Assembly (NCBI RefSeq): GCF_001592755.1
Contig: NZ_LUKF01000017.1
Coordinates: 301,739-365,738 of the forward strand
Length of the DNA: 64,000 nucleotides
Origin: Bdellovibrio bacteriovorus
GTDB lineage: Bacteria > Bdellovibrionota > Bdellovibrionia > Bdellovibrionales > Bdellovibrionaceae
Direction of reading: 5' to 3'
Shown here: positions 37,942-47,118 of the stretch, one piece after another
Position numbering within the stretch: position 1 is the first letter of the stretch
How the letters are laid out: every line of letters starts with the position of its first letter
Notes under the pieces: generated by a model
The model's input: the letters and a program-made list of their open reading frames with translations, nothing else
Databases searched by the model: none
Told to the model about the DNA's origin: nothing
Position numbers and translations under genes: made by a program

Positions 37942-39008
37942 CCGCCCCCCACCAATTGTTTATTGCGATAGAACACGGCCGCTTGTCCCGGAGTCACCGC
38001 ACGTTGTGGTTCTTGAAATTTAAGTCTATAGCCTGTTTCCGTTTTGAAAACTTGCGCCAGTGAACCTTTGTGCTGGTAACGAATCTTCACACTCATGACT
38101 TCGCCGTCTTGAACTTCGTCCAAAAGCTTCGGATCTACCACGGTGACTTCAAGGGCATGTAGGTGAGATTCCTCACCTACCCAAACCGTATTGTCAGCAG
38201 AGTCGATTTTAATCACGAAAAGTTTTTCATGATGATCCATACCCAGGCCTTTACTTTGACCAATTGTGAAATTGTGAATGCCTTCATGAGAAGCCATCAC
38301 TTCACCGGCTGGATAGCGTTTGATCAGACCTTTTTTAGACGCCAGGATGGTTTTATCCACTTGGCCTTTAATAAAGTTCTGATAACCCTGATTACCCACG
38401 AAGCAAATACCTTGAGAGTCTTTTTTGCGAGCTGTCACCAAACCACGGCTTTCAGAGTAGGCACGGACTTCAGGCTTTTTCATATCGCCGACGGGAAATA
38501 ACAACTTCGGAACAAGCTCTGGATCAATAGTGAATAAGAAATACGTTTGATCTTTCCAGTCGTCTGTTGACGTGTGAATGGAAGCTTTGCCGTTTTCATC
38601 GTAAACGATCTTTGCGTAGTGACCTGTTGCCAGGTAATCGCACTCAAGCTCACGCATCTTTTTAACCAAGTGATCAAACTTCAAGTACGTATTGCAGTTC
38701 ACGCACGGAAGTGGTGTTTGTCCTTCAAGATAAGCTTTTAAAAAAGGATCAATAACGGCTGCGCGGAATTTCGCCTCGCAGTTTAAAACATAGAATGGAA
38801 TTCCTAAACGATCGGCTACGGCACGAGCATCATCAACGTCGATGCTTGAGCAGCAAGTCCCATTCCCTTCTTCGATATCACAAGTCGAGTAATCCCAGAC
38901 TTGCATTGTCGCCCCAATAACTTCGTACCCCTGTTCGACCAAGAGCGCAGCCGCGGCAGAACTGTCCACGCCTCCGCTCATAGCAACAAGGACTCTCCCT
39001 TTAGACAT
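37926..39008 (-). CDS. mnmA: tRNA-specific 2-thiouridylase MnmA
   Basis: A 360-residue PP-loop enzyme with SGGVDSS at residues 10-16. The two catalytic Cys sites are [12 protein letters not shown] (near residue 100) and GICFVG (near 200). MnmA thiolates U34 of tRNAs for Lys, Glu and Gln. It overlaps the upstream cysteine desulfurase gene by 8 bases, which is sensible because that enzyme can supply the sulfur. Confidence 0.96.
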   Translation of the reverse strand: MSKGRVLVAMSGGVDSSAAAALLVEQGYEVIGATMQVWDYSTCDIEEGNGTCCSSIDVDDARAVADRLGIPFYVLNCEAKFRAAVIDPFLKAYLEGQTPLPCVNCNTYLKFDHLVKKMRELECDYLATGHYAKIVYDENGKASIHTSTDDWKDQTYFLFTIDPELVPKLLFPVGDMKKPEVRAYSESRGLVTARKKDSQGICFVGNQGYQNFIKGQVDKTILASKKGLIKRYPAGEVMASHEGIHNFTIGQSKGLGMDHHEKLFVIKIDSADNTVWVGEESHLHALEVTVVDPKLLDEVQDGEVMSVKIRYQHKGSLAQVFKTETGYRLKFQEPQRAVTPGQAAVFYRNKQLVGGGWITL

Positions 39009-40206
39009 GGCAAGAATCTCCTTCGTTGTTGTTCAGTGATCGCAGTCTAGCCACTACGACCTTTAATGCTTCAATAAAACCATCGACTTCTTCTTGAGTC
39101 GTGTCCCAACCTAGACTGACACGCAAACTGTTTTGCGCTTCCGCACGTGTTAAGCCCATCGCGAGCAACACAGGACTTGGCTCGGGATTTCCGCTGGAAC
39201 AAGCAGCACCCGTAGAAACCGCATACCCTTTGATATCCAAAGACATCAACATGGTTTCGCCATCCACACCGTTTAAGACCAAAGAGCTTGTGTTCGGAAG
39301 ACGTGCCGTCTCTCCTGCGGTGATCGTGACTTCTTCAATCTCAGAAAGAATTCTTTTTTCCATGTAGTCGCGAAGCTTCGTCAGCGTTTCCACTTTTTGT
39401 GGAATCAACGACGCTCTTTTTGCAACAACTCCCAACGCGCCAATACCCAAAGTATTTTCCGTGCCTCCACGACGATGTCTTTCTTGGCCACCACCATGAA
39501 TCAAAGAGCTGACGTTATTACCTTTACGCGTGTAAAGAACGCCCGTTCCTTTGAGCGAGTAAAACTTGTGACCCGAAAAAGAAGCAAAGTCGACACCCAG
39601 CTCTTGGACATCCACTGGAATTTTTCCGAAACCTTGAACAGCATCGGTGTGAAACAAAGCGCCTTTTGTATGAGCCATCTCGGCCATGCGTTTGATCGGA
39701 AACAAAGTGCCGGTTTCATTGTTCGCCATCATCACGGATACGAGAGCTGTTTCTTCACTCAGGTGAGCTTGATAAAATTCTAGATCAATCTCTCCTTGGC
39801 GATTCACCGGGATGTAATCCACGCGCGCTCCCAAAGACTGCAAGTGCTGCATGGCTTTCATGATGCTTGGATGTTCTACTGTTGTCGTCATGTAGTGAGT
39901 GCGACGACGTTGTTCTGGAGTGAGGAATTGCGCTGTTTGATAGTAATCAAAAAGGCCTTTAAGTACGGTGTTGTTCGCTTCACTACCACCAGAAGTAAAA
40001 ACAATTTCCAAAGGGCTTGCGTGAATCGCATCCGCCATAGCTTTACGTGCATCGCGAAGAATATTCTTCGGCATGCGACCACCCCAGTGAATGGAGCTAG
40101 GGTTTCCCCAAGCTTGCGCAAGTTCGGGCAAGGCTTCAAGGACCTCTTTGCACACAGGAGTTGTGGCGTTGTGGTCGAAATAATGAAAGACACGGCTTTG
40201 ATTCAT
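39001..40206 (-). CDS. Cysteine desulfurase (NifS/IscS family)
   Basis: A 401-residue PLP enzyme. The PLP lysine is Lys214 in [14 protein letters not shown], and the catalytic Cys336 lies in [14 protein letters not shown], which matches the group I (IscS/NifS) desulfurases. It removes sulfur from cysteine as persulfide. Its position directly before mnmA, with an 8-base overlap, suggests it serves tRNA thiolation. It may also feed Fe-S assembly, since no other desulfurase is in the window and sufE stands elsewhere. It is the first gene of the seven-gene operon. Confidence 0.94.
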   Translation of the reverse strand: MNQSRVFHYFDHNATTPVCKEVLEALPELAQAWGNPSSIHWGGRMPKNILRDARKAMADAIHASPLEIVFTSGGSEANNTVLKGLFDYYQTAQFLTPEQRRRTHYMTTTVEHPSIMKAMQHLQSLGARVDYIPVNRQGEIDLEFYQAHLSEETALVSVMMANNETGTLFPIKRMAEMAHTKGALFHTDAVQGFGKIPVDVQELGVDFASFSGHKFYSLKGTGVLYTRKGNNVSSLIHGGGQERHRRGGTENTLGIGALGVVAKRASLIPQKVETLTKLRDYMEKRILSEIEEVTITAGETARLPNTSSLVLNGVDGETMLMSLDIKGYAVSTGAACSSGNPEPSPVLLAMGLTRAEAQNSLRVSLGWDTTQEEVDGFIEALKVVVARLRSLNNNEGDSCHV

Positions 40207-40307
40207 AAGTCCGGGGAAACTAGCATACTTCTTAAGTATTGAAAACTTCTAAGAATATTTGCGGTTTTGAGCCGTCTAATGCGTTAACAGAAGTGGAAAT
40301 TCTACAC

Positions 40308-40337
40308 CCCCTAAAGTGCTTTAAAAAGGGGCTTTTT
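40308..40337 (+). terminator. Possible terminator or attenuator hairpin upstream of the MshEN/GAF-like gene
   Basis: CCCC pairs with GGGG around an inner TAAAG/CTTTA stem, followed by CTTTTT on the plus strand. No plus-strand gene lies upstream, so it would act in the leader of the gene at 40404, or not at all. The stem is short and bulged. Confidence 0.3.
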
Positions 40338-40403
40338 CCAACCGAAGCTAGACTAGACCTCGGATTCTTAATGTTCTGGCCTAAAATTCCGATAAAACCC
40401 TAG

Positions 40404-41876
40404 ATGAGTATTCATGCCTGGTTTGAACATTTTAAAGAGCAACTTCAAGGACTTACCGAATCTTTTGAACAAAGCGGTTCGCACCTAAGCCTGTTGGGTT
40501 ATGCTTTGAAGGAACAACGCCTCAGCTCTGAGCTGTATTTAAACTGGGCACAGGATCACTACAAACTACCAAAACTTCAGTCACGATTTTTTACAGAGAC
40601 TTCCGTTTCCCAGGAAATGTTCGCAAAGTGGGCGACCCATTACCCGTGGTCTGCGGAGTGTCTGCCTGTGGCGGAGTGGGATGGCTCACTCATCGTAGCT
40701 TGTCTTCAACCGCCACAGGATTTTCCTCAAACACCTTCGGCGATTTTAGTGCTGGCGCACTTTGACAGCCTAGAACAGGTTTGGGAACAGTTGCATCCTC
40801 GTGCGGCAGCAACACCTGCTGCGACCACGACGACTCCTGTCACCGCTTCACCTGCTGAAGAAGCCCCCGAAGGAATGGATTTTTCTGTCGCGACCGCCAC
40901 CAAACAAGGTCCTAAAGACAGTTTTTCATTTGATGATTTAGCTGTCGCTGAAAATGAAAATGCAGCTCCAAGTTTAGAACCTCTTTCTTTGGATCAAAAC
41001 ACTTCAGAAGAAGGTCTAGACGGTTTGTTTGACGGCCCGACTGTGATTCGTCTTGAAGCTTTGTCGACAGCAGAGACTGCTTCGTCAGAAGCACCTGTTG
41101 CTGCAGAAACTTCTAGTGACTCTGTCGTCGTTGAATTTTCTGAAGACTCCGAGCCAAAAACTCAAGTGGAGGAAATAGCTTTAACTCCGGCAGCGGCATC
41201 TGCTCCCGTTGTTGAACCGCTTGTAGTGAAAGAAGAAAAAGCGCCGGTCGTGGCCGCTGTGAATGAAGCTTTGGGTGGTAAAAAAATCCCGCCACCTCCG
41301 CCGAAATCAGAGATGCCTCCTCCTTTTGAGGATAGCTTTGGTAATAAACCGATTCCAATCGTTCCCCGTCCTGCGGGTGTCGCGAAACCCACAATCAACC
41401 CTGTGGCTTCCGGGAATTTTGCTTTGGAAAGAATGAAAAAGAAAAATGCCGCGATCTTAAATGAAAGAGTGAAACAGATCTTAAGTGAGATGAAAGCGCA
41501 TTTTGAAAAATCAATGATTTTGACATTGGATGAGCAGGAAACTCAAATGACAGCTTTTGCTTGGGATGAAAACTTCCAAGGCATGAAGGACACGTCGATG
41601 CGTTTCCCTCTACAAACTCCAAGTATTTTTAACATCGTGGCTTCGACGCAAAAGTCTTTCCACGGTTACATTTCTTTAAATGAAATCAACGAAAAATTCT
41701 TCGAAGACTGGAATCAGGGACGCATCCCCGACCACGTCACGATTTCCCCGATCATCATCAACGAAAAACTGGTAGGAATGCTAGTGGGCTTCGCTGAAAA
41801 AGCCGCCTACAACAAAGTCTCATTAACCTTAGCCGAAAAGCTCTCCATCGACTTCGTCAAAGGCCTCGCCGCCTAA
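40404..41876 (+). CDS. Protein with MshEN-like N-terminus, long disordered linker and GAF-like C-terminus
   Basis: A 490-residue protein without signal peptide. Residues 1-75 (LSLLGYALKEQRLSSELYLNWAQDHYKLP) resemble the MshEN/T2SSE N-terminal domain, which in some proteins binds cyclic-di-GMP. From about 135 to 345 it is low-complexity and rich in Ala, Pro, Glu, Ser and Thr, with a poly-proline stretch (KKIPPPPPKSEMPPPFED). Residues 345-490 fold like a GAF or similar sensor domain (MILTLDEQETQMTAFAWDENF ... GMLVGFAEK). I do not recognise the family. It looks like a cytoplasmic adaptor or sensor, and could be tied to polar machinery, but that is inference. It is a single gene. Confidence 0.65.
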   Translation: MSIHAWFEHFKEQLQGLTESFEQSGSHLSLLGYALKEQRLSSELYLNWAQDHYKLPKLQSRFFTETSVSQEMFAKWATHYPWSAECLPVAEWDGSLIVACLQPPQDFPQTPSAILVLAHFDSLEQVWEQLHPRAAATPAATTTTPVTASPAEEAPEGMDFSVATATKQGPKDSFSFDDLAVAENENAAPSLEPLSLDQNTSEEGLDGLFDGPTVIRLEALSTAETASSEAPVAAETSSDSVVVEFSEDSEPKTQVEEIALTPAAASAPVVEPLVVKEEKAPVVAAVNEALGGKKIPPPPPKSEMPPPFEDSFGNKPIPIVPRPAGVAKPTINPVASGNFALERMKKKNAAILNERVKQILSEMKAHFEKSMILTLDEQETQMTAFAWDENFQGMKDTSMRFPLQTPSIFNIVASTQKSFHGYISLNEINEKFFEDWNQGRIPDHVTISPIIINEKLVGMLVGFAEKAAYNKVSLTLAEKLSIDFVKGLAA

Positions 41877-41963
41877 AAGGTGCCTGCTTCTTTTTTGCCC
41901 TACACCGCATTATTTTTTTTGCCGCCCCTATTCATTTGCGTGAACTAAAGTTAAAATTTACCT

Positions 41964-42479
41964 ATGAAAAAAGCCCTTTTAGTTATTGATCTGCAAGTTT
42001 GTTATCTGAAAATGAATGCAACCGAAGATGCGGCGATGAAAGCCATTTCAAAGGTCAATCAACTCACAGAGAAAGCAATGAAAGAAGATTTCGAGATCTT
42101 TTACATTCAGCACTTCTTTGATAAGGGCCCTGAAAAATGGGTTCTCAAGTGGTTCTTTAAGGGCGCTGGCTTACGCTCAGACCCCAACGCCATCTTTGAT
42201 CCGCGTTTGGAAATTCGCAATTCTCAAATTCTTCAAAAGAATACAGAAAATACTTTTTTATCGACGGATCTTCATCGCATCCTGCAAGAAAAAGGCATTA
42301 ACGAAATCCACATTGTTGGACAGGATGGCACAGCCTGCATTCAGGCAACAGCCTACGGAGCCCTCAAACTCGGCTATTCAGTGAAGATCGTGGATGAAGC
42401 TATCCTGAGTGGCTCTCCTAAAAAGTGGGCCAAGATCAAGGCCGACTTGATCACTCGTCCTCATTGCGAGTTGATTTAA
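41964..42479 (+). CDS. Isochorismatase-fold cysteine hydrolase
   Basis: A 171-residue protein of the isochorismatase-like family. The N-terminus ALLVIDLQVCYL has the catalytic Asp (residue 9), and VGQDGTACIQATAYGALKLGY has the nucleophile Cys, in the position of the usual TxxCVxxTA motif. A Lys of the triad is expected near the middle. Family members act as nicotinamidases, amidases or isochorismatases; the substrate is not evident. There is no signal peptide. Confidence 0.85.
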   Translation: MKKALLVIDLQVCYLKMNATEDAAMKAISKVNQLTEKAMKEDFEIFYIQHFFDKGPEKWVLKWFFKGAGLRSDPNAIFDPRLEIRNSQILQKNTENTFLSTDLHRILQEKGINEIHIVGQDGTACIQATAYGALKLGYSVKIVDEAILSGSPKKWAKIKADLITRPHCELI

Positions 42480-42569
42480 GCCTTCCGGCTTACTATTTAA
42501 AACCAATTAAGAGTGCTCTGAAGAGAGGATCTTTGTCATAAGTTTATACACTAGAGGAAATTCTTCTCT

Positions 42570-42623
42570 ATGAAGGGAATCCTTGGATTCTCAGAGCTGA
42601 AAGTTTTAAAACCTTCTCTATGA
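42570..42623 (+). CDS. Possible 17-residue leader peptide coupled to the thermonuclease gene
   Basis: An ATG at 42570 with AGAGGAAA about 10 bases upstream opens a frame MKGILGFSELKVLKPSL whose TGA overlaps the ATG of the nuclease gene (ATGA, 42620-42623). The nuclease itself has no clear ribosome binding site. This is consistent with translational coupling, but so short a frame could arise by chance. Confidence 0.35.
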   Translation: MKGILGFSELKVLKPSL

Positions 42624-43261
42624 AAAAAACGCTCTTCTTATTACTTTTTCTTCTGCCCATTTCCGTCTTTGCCGATCTTCAAATCCGGGTGATCAGCGTG
42701 CATGACGGCGACACATTAACAGCGACCGGTGTATCAGATTCACAGAAGTACAAAGTTCGCCTATTGGGAGTCGATACTCCGGAAGTAGACTTCTATAAGA
42801 GCACCCAAGGTGATGTGGCCCTTAGGGCCCGCGATGTTTTACGGAAATTAGCTCCGGTAGGAAGCATCCTCACACTTTCTGAAGACAGTCAGGTCGACAA
42901 GCATGGTCGTGTTCTAGGGCGTTTATTAAGAAACGGGAAAGACATTAATATCGAAATGCTTCGTCTGGGCTGGGGAGCGATGTACTTTATCTACCCATTC
43001 GATAAACGCATTGTTTCTGATTACAGCAAGGCCTCTAAAGAAGCCTTCGACAACAAACGCGGTATTTTTTCTAACGAATTCAAAGGCACAGAAATTCCTT
43101 ACGAGTTCCGCATGCGCGTGCAAAACCAAGTGGGTCGCAATGTCATCGGCGACTTCGAACTTAAAAAAGTCCTTCCACCTGAAGACTCTGCCAACATCCC
43201 AGTATGGAAAAGAGTCTTCTTCCCCAGCTTCGAACAAGCCTACAAAAACGGCTACAACTAA
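42620..43261 (+). CDS. Exported thermonuclease (SNase family)
   Basis: A 213-residue nuclease with signal peptide (residues 1-19, ending SVFA). The SNase core shows SVHDGDTL, VRLLGVDTPE (metal-binding Asp and catalytic Arg) and DKHGRVLGRLL. These enzymes cut DNA and RNA with calcium. Length is close to staphylococcal nuclease plus a C-terminal extension of about 50 residues. Export suggests a role in digesting nucleic acid outside the cytoplasm; in a predator this would suit prey DNA breakdown. The initiation region is unusual (see the possible leader peptide). Confidence 0.9.
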   Translation: MKKTLFLLLFLLPISVFADLQIRVISVHDGDTLTATGVSDSQKYKVRLLGVDTPEVDFYKSTQGDVALRARDVLRKLAPVGSILTLSEDSQVDKHGRVLGRLLRNGKDINIEMLRLGWGAMYFIYPFDKRIVSDYSKASKEAFDNKRGIFSNEFKGTEIPYEFRMRVQNQVGRNVIGDFELKKVLPPEDSANIPVWKRVFFPSFEQAYKNGYN

Positions 43262-43283
43262 CCAAAAGGTGCCAGGGGACTTT

Positions 43284-43730
43284 TTAGAGGGTTTGGATTT
43301 TTAATTTTCTTTCGGTGTCGGAAAGTTTTTGGAATTGGACTTCGATTTTTTGCCAGTTCATGGGGAGATATTCGTAGTCCAGGCGATTGGCCCATTCGAT
43401 GATGATCAATGATTTTTGCTGACTGAAAAGATCCCAGAAGCCTGAGCTTTCAAGGTCGTCGTCGTCTTTAAGACGATAGAGATCTAAGTGATCCAAGGCT
43501 TGGCCTTGTTGATTTTCATAACGTAAGTGAATCGCAAAAGACGGAGATTGAACATCTCGCATTCCTAAAATCTCTGCAATCAGTTGGACGGAGGTGGTTT
43601 TACCAGCTCCGACATCACCGCTCATTAATAAAATGCAGCGATCTTTGAGGGCTGGCAAAACTTCTTTCCAGAACTCTTTAAGTTCAGCAAGGTTTCTCAC
43701 TGTTCTTTCCGAGTTTAAAACTTCAGACAT
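43284..43730 (-). CDS. tsaE: tRNA threonylcarbamoyladenosine biosynthesis ATPase TsaE
   Basis: A 148-residue P-loop protein. Walker A is GDVGAGKTT, and IIEWANRLDYEYLP matches the family motif. TsaE works with TsaB, TsaC and TsaD to make t6A37; none of these is in the window. It is the last gene of a run that includes pdxJ and glmM, with which it shares a 1-base overlap at pdxJ's end (43730). Confidence 0.93.
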   Translation of the reverse strand: MSEVLNSERTVRNLAELKEFWKEVLPALKDRCILLMSGDVGAGKTTSVQLIAEILGMRDVQSPSFAIHLRYENQQGQALDHLDLYRLKDDDDLESSGFWDLFSQQKSLIIIEWANRLDYEYLPMNWQKIEVQFQKLSDTERKLKIQTL

Positions 43731-44455
43731 TACTTTAAAATCTTTCGCATCTTGCGCACAGATTCTTGGAGGCCGTCTTCAAGAGCGTAACAAATCAAAG
43801 AATGACCGATATTCACTTCCTGAAGGAAAGGAAGTTTATTGATCAACTTTGAGTGATGATAATCAAGACCGTGGCCGGCGTGAACATTCAAACCTAAATA
43901 GTTCGCCCACACAGCAGCATCTACCAAGCGCTTCCACTCTTTTTCTTTTTTCGCGCCTGTGAGCAGGACCCATTTTCCTGTGTGCAGTTCAACAGCATCC
44001 GCACCGATTTCATAAGACGCTTCAACTTGTTCAATGGAAGGCTCAATGAACATGGAGATTTCAATCCCGATACGCCCTAGTTTTTCAACCATCGGCGCCA
44101 TTTTCTTAAAGCCTTTCTTTACATCAAGGCCACCTTCTGTTGTTAGCTCCGCTCTTTTTTCAGGAACAAAGCACACCCAGTCAGGACGATACTTCTTCGC
44201 GAATTTTACCATCTGCGCGGTCGCAGCCATCTCTAAATTAAGAGGCACCGGACATACCTTAGAAAGTACTTTAAGATCTTCTAACTGAATATGGCGGCGA
44301 TCTTCACGCAAATGAATCGTGATTTGTTCTGCGCCACCTTTAACCGAGGCTTTCACTGCGTCGACAAGATTAGGATAAGGCGTAGTTCCGCCTCTCACTT
44401 GGCGAAGAGTTGCCACGTGATCTACATTCACACCCAAACGAATTTTATGTTTCAT
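43730..44455 (-). CDS. pdxJ: Pyridoxine 5'-phosphate synthase
   Basis: A 241-residue TIM-barrel enzyme. The N-terminus RLGVNVDHVATLRQVRGG and the TIHLREDRRHI loop are typical of PdxJ, which joins 1-deoxyxylulose 5-phosphate with aminoacetone phosphate to make pyridoxine 5'-phosphate. The length is normal. It starts 1 base after glmM. Vitamin B6 synthesis through PdxJ also needs PdxA, not seen here. Confidence 0.96.
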   Translation of the reverse strand: MKHKIRLGVNVDHVATLRQVRGGTTPYPNLVDAVKASVKGGAEQITIHLREDRRHIQLEDLKVLSKVCPVPLNLEMAATAQMVKFAKKYRPDWVCFVPEKRAELTTEGGLDVKKGFKKMAPMVEKLGRIGIEISMFIEPSIEQVEASYEIGADAVELHTGKWVLLTGAKKEKEWKRLVDAAVWANYLGLNVHAGHGLDYHHSKLINKLPFLQEVNIGHSLICYALEDGLQESVRKMRKILK

Positions 44456-44456
44456 A

Positions 44457-45857
44457 CTATGATAACTCTTTTTCTAAGAAGGAGGCGATCTCTTCAGCAA
44501 ACTGACTGATTTGTGTTTTATTAGAACCTTCCACCAAAACACGAATCACGGGTTCTGTTCCTGAGAAACGCACAAAGACGCGGCCTTCGCCGCCTAATTT
44601 CTTTTCAATACTTGCAATCAAACTGTCGTAGCCCGCAATCTCATGAAGCTCTGTACGACGTTTTACACGGCAATTGATAAGCACTTGAGGCATGTCTTCA
44701 AACACGCGGTTCAACTCGCTCATCTTTTTACCGGTCTGTTTCATCACTGCAAGAACACTCAAAGCCGCGATACAGCCGTCACCCGTCGTAGTGTGATCTA
44801 AGAAAATAATATGGCCGGATTGTTCGCCGCCCAGGTTGTAACCATTTTTTCTCATCTCATCGACGACGTACTTATCACCAACGCCTGTTTTCACAAGCTT
44901 AATGCCAGCTTCGTTCATGCGTTTTTCAAGACCGAAGTTCGACATTTGCGTCGCCACCAAGGTGTTCCCCTTAAGAAGACCGCGCTCTTTCATATGAAGC
45001 GCACAGATCGCAAGAATACGGTCTCCGTTTACGATCTCCCCTTTTTCATCCACCATGATCACGCGATCGGCGTCACCATCAAGACTGATTCCGACATCCG
45101 CGCGATACTGAATCACAGCTTCAGAAAGTTTTTGTGGATACAAAGCACCGACCTTGTCGTTGATGTTCGTTCCATTGGGATCATCACCCAGCTGAATCAC
45201 TTCGGCACCCAACTCTTGAAATACCGAAGGAGCTACTTTGTAAGAAGCACCATTTGCCGTATCTAGAACGATACGCATTCCATCTAGCGTGTACTCTAAA
45301 GGGAAAGTGCCCTTCACATAAACAATGTAGCGACCTTGGGAGTCTTCGATGCGCTTTGTGCGACCGATGTCTTTGCTTGGCGGAAGAAACTCTGTCAGAT
45401 CTTCTTCAAGTACCAGGCGTTCGATTTCTTTTTCCATCGTATCGGAGATTTTAAAACCATCCGGACCGAAAACTTTAATTCCATTATCATGGAAAGGATT
45501 GTGAGATGCAGAGATAACAATACCTGCCGCCGCTCTCATCGTGCGAGTTAAATACCCGATACCCGGAGTTGGAAGTGGACCCACCAATTGAACGAACACG
45601 CCCATAGAGTTTAAACCACTCGCTAGAGCTTGCTCGATCATGTATCCAGAAAGACGCGTGTCTTTACCGATAACCACTTTACGAGGCGTCACTGCCGGAG
45701 AACCGTGAGTTTCTTTTTGTAAGAGATACCCGATAGCCTGCCCGATTTTAACCACCATATCCGGTGTCATGGGCCACTGATTCGCAGTACCGCGAATACC
45801 GTCGGTACCAAAAAGCTTTGCTTTCTTTTCCACTTTACTGACCTTTTTGTTCGTCAT
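44457..45857 (-). CDS. glmM: Phosphoglucosamine mutase
   Basis: A 466-residue phosphohexomutase. LFGTDGIRG opens the protein, and the phosphorylated Ser118 sits in VISASHNPFHDNG. The metal-binding loop DGDADR and the late RFSGTEPVIRV complete the signature. GlmM makes glucosamine 1-phosphate for UDP-GlcNAc, hence peptidoglycan and LPS. It overlaps the cdaR stop by 23 bases. CdaA in other bacteria binds and is held in check by GlmM, so the neighbourhood has functional meaning. Confidence 0.96.
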   Translation of the reverse strand: MTNKKVSKVEKKAKLFGTDGIRGTANQWPMTPDMVVKIGQAIGYLLQKETHGSPAVTPRKVVIGKDTRLSGYMIEQALASGLNSMGVFVQLVGPLPTPGIGYLTRTMRAAAGIVISASHNPFHDNGIKVFGPDGFKISDTMEKEIERLVLEEDLTEFLPPSKDIGRTKRIEDSQGRYIVYVKGTFPLEYTLDGMRIVLDTANGASYKVAPSVFQELGAEVIQLGDDPNGTNINDKVGALYPQKLSEAVIQYRADVGISLDGDADRVIMVDEKGEIVNGDRILAICALHMKERGLLKGNTLVATQMSNFGLEKRMNEAGIKLVKTGVGDKYVVDEMRKNGYNLGGEQSGHIIFLDHTTTGDGCIAALSVLAVMKQTGKKMSELNRVFEDMPQVLINCRVKRRTELHEIAGYDSLIASIEKKLGGEGRVFVRFSGTEPVIRVLVEGSNKTQISQFAEEIASFLEKELS

Positions 45858-46257
45858 TTGTCTGACCTCTCACTGGAACCACTTCGGCTTGAATCTGATT
45901 AGGCCGCACGCCGAGGATTCTTACGCCCAGGGGCACTTCTATCTTATTCAAAGGGATGTCCACATAAACCACCCCTTCACCCTTTTGTGAAATATCAAGT
46001 GTGATAGCTTGAGATAGGGAACTCTCCAAGAATTTTTTCAGGGAGGAACGCGGCCCAGAAACTTTTACTTTGATGTGGTCTGTTGTCTGCGCTACGACCT
46101 GCGTCCCCGGAGCCGTGATCAACTCAACATCAATGTTCTTGCTAAGGACGAAGTCCCGGCGGCCCAAAATGGTCAGCCACAAGATCAAAGAGATAAAAAG
46201 CGCGACCACTTTATAGCTGAAATTTTCAGTGACGATATTGGACCAACGGCGCTTCAC
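45835..46257 (-). CDS. cdaR: YbbR-like (CdaR-type) membrane protein
   Basis: A 140-residue protein with one N-terminal membrane segment (about 11-30, YKVVALFISLILWLTILG) and a single YbbR-type beta domain (DHIKVKVSGPRSSLKKFL). Firmicute CdaR has several YbbR repeats, so this is a short form. CdaR regulates the diadenylate cyclase CdaA; here it is encoded between cdaA and glmM with overlaps on both sides. Confidence 0.82.
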   Translation of the reverse strand: MKRRWSNIVTENFSYKVVALFISLILWLTILGRRDFVLSKNIDVELITAPGTQVVAQTTDHIKVKVSGPRSSLKKFLESSLSQAITLDISQKGEGVVYVDIPLNKIEVPLGVRILGVRPNQIQAEVVPVRGQTNDEQKGQ

Positions 46258-47069
46258 AGAACCTCCCCTTGTTGAGAGAAGGCTTTGTATTTAAGGCCGA
46301 AGGTTTCATAAAGAGCCTTGCGGATATCGCCCAATTCGACATTCGGGCTTAAGTGACCACCTTGTACAATACCGATCGATTTATTTTCTTCAGAAACCAC
46401 AAACACCAAGGCGTCTGTTTCTTCGGTTAAACCAATCGCAGCACGGTGACGTGTGCCCAGGTTTTTATCTAAAGCTGGATTTTTACTTAAAGGCAAAAAG
46501 CATCCGGCAGAATGAAGTTTCCCATTTCGAATAAGAACAGCCCCATCATGCATGGGGCTTTCAGGATGGAAGATGGAAGCCAGTAGCTCAGCTGAGACTT
46601 TAGAATCCATTTCCGTTCCGAACTCGATGTGATAGTCGATCACGATTTCACGCTCGACAACAACCAAGGCACCAAAACCTTTTTGTGCGGTTAAGATGAT
46701 ACCCTTAGCAATCTCTTCAATGATTTGCGTTTCTTGAATCGTCGAGGCGTCATTAAAGAAAGGATTGCTTCCAATGTGCGCTAAAGCACGGCGAATCTCG
46801 CCTTGGAAAAGGACGACCACGATCACGAAAAGATTTGAAAAGAATTTTTCTAAGATCCAATTAAACGTAAAAAGTTCTAGCCAAATACTCAGGATGTACC
46901 CGATGGCTAGAACTCCAAGACCGGAAAGCATTTGGATGGTGCCGGTTCTTTTGATCAGAACCAGGATCCGGTAAACCACCATCCACACTAGAAGCATATC
47001 GACAGCATCTTGCACGCGCAGATGCTGGACGATAAATATCAAGTTGTCGACAAACTGTTGCAACATCAA
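46254..47069 (-). CDS. cdaA: Diadenylate cyclase CdaA
   Basis: A 271-residue protein with three N-terminal membrane segments (about 20-100) and a DAC domain. The catalytic motifs are MHDGAVLI (DGA) and LGTRHRAAIGLTEETDA (RHR). CdaA joins two ATP into cyclic-di-AMP, a signal for potassium and cell-wall control. It stands before cdaR and glmM in the order known from Gram-positive bacteria and also found in some deltaproteobacteria. It starts 49 bases after ftsH, so the group may be read from the ftsH promoter. Confidence 0.94.
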   Translation of the reverse strand: MMLQQFVDNLIFIVQHLRVQDAVDMLLVWMVVYRILVLIKRTGTIQMLSGLGVLAIGYILSIWLELFTFNWILEKFFSNLFVIVVVLFQGEIRRALAHIGSNPFFNDASTIQETQIIEEIAKGIILTAQKGFGALVVVEREIVIDYHIEFGTEMDSKVSAELLASIFHPESPMHDGAVLIRNGKLHSAGCFLPLSKNPALDKNLGTRHRAAIGLTEETDALVFVVSEENKSIGIVQGGHLSPNVELGDIRKALYETFGLKYKAFSQQGEVL

Positions 47070-47118
47070 GATGCCTCTAAATTATTAAAACGTTCTACCA
47101 AAACTCTTCGCGCGGATA

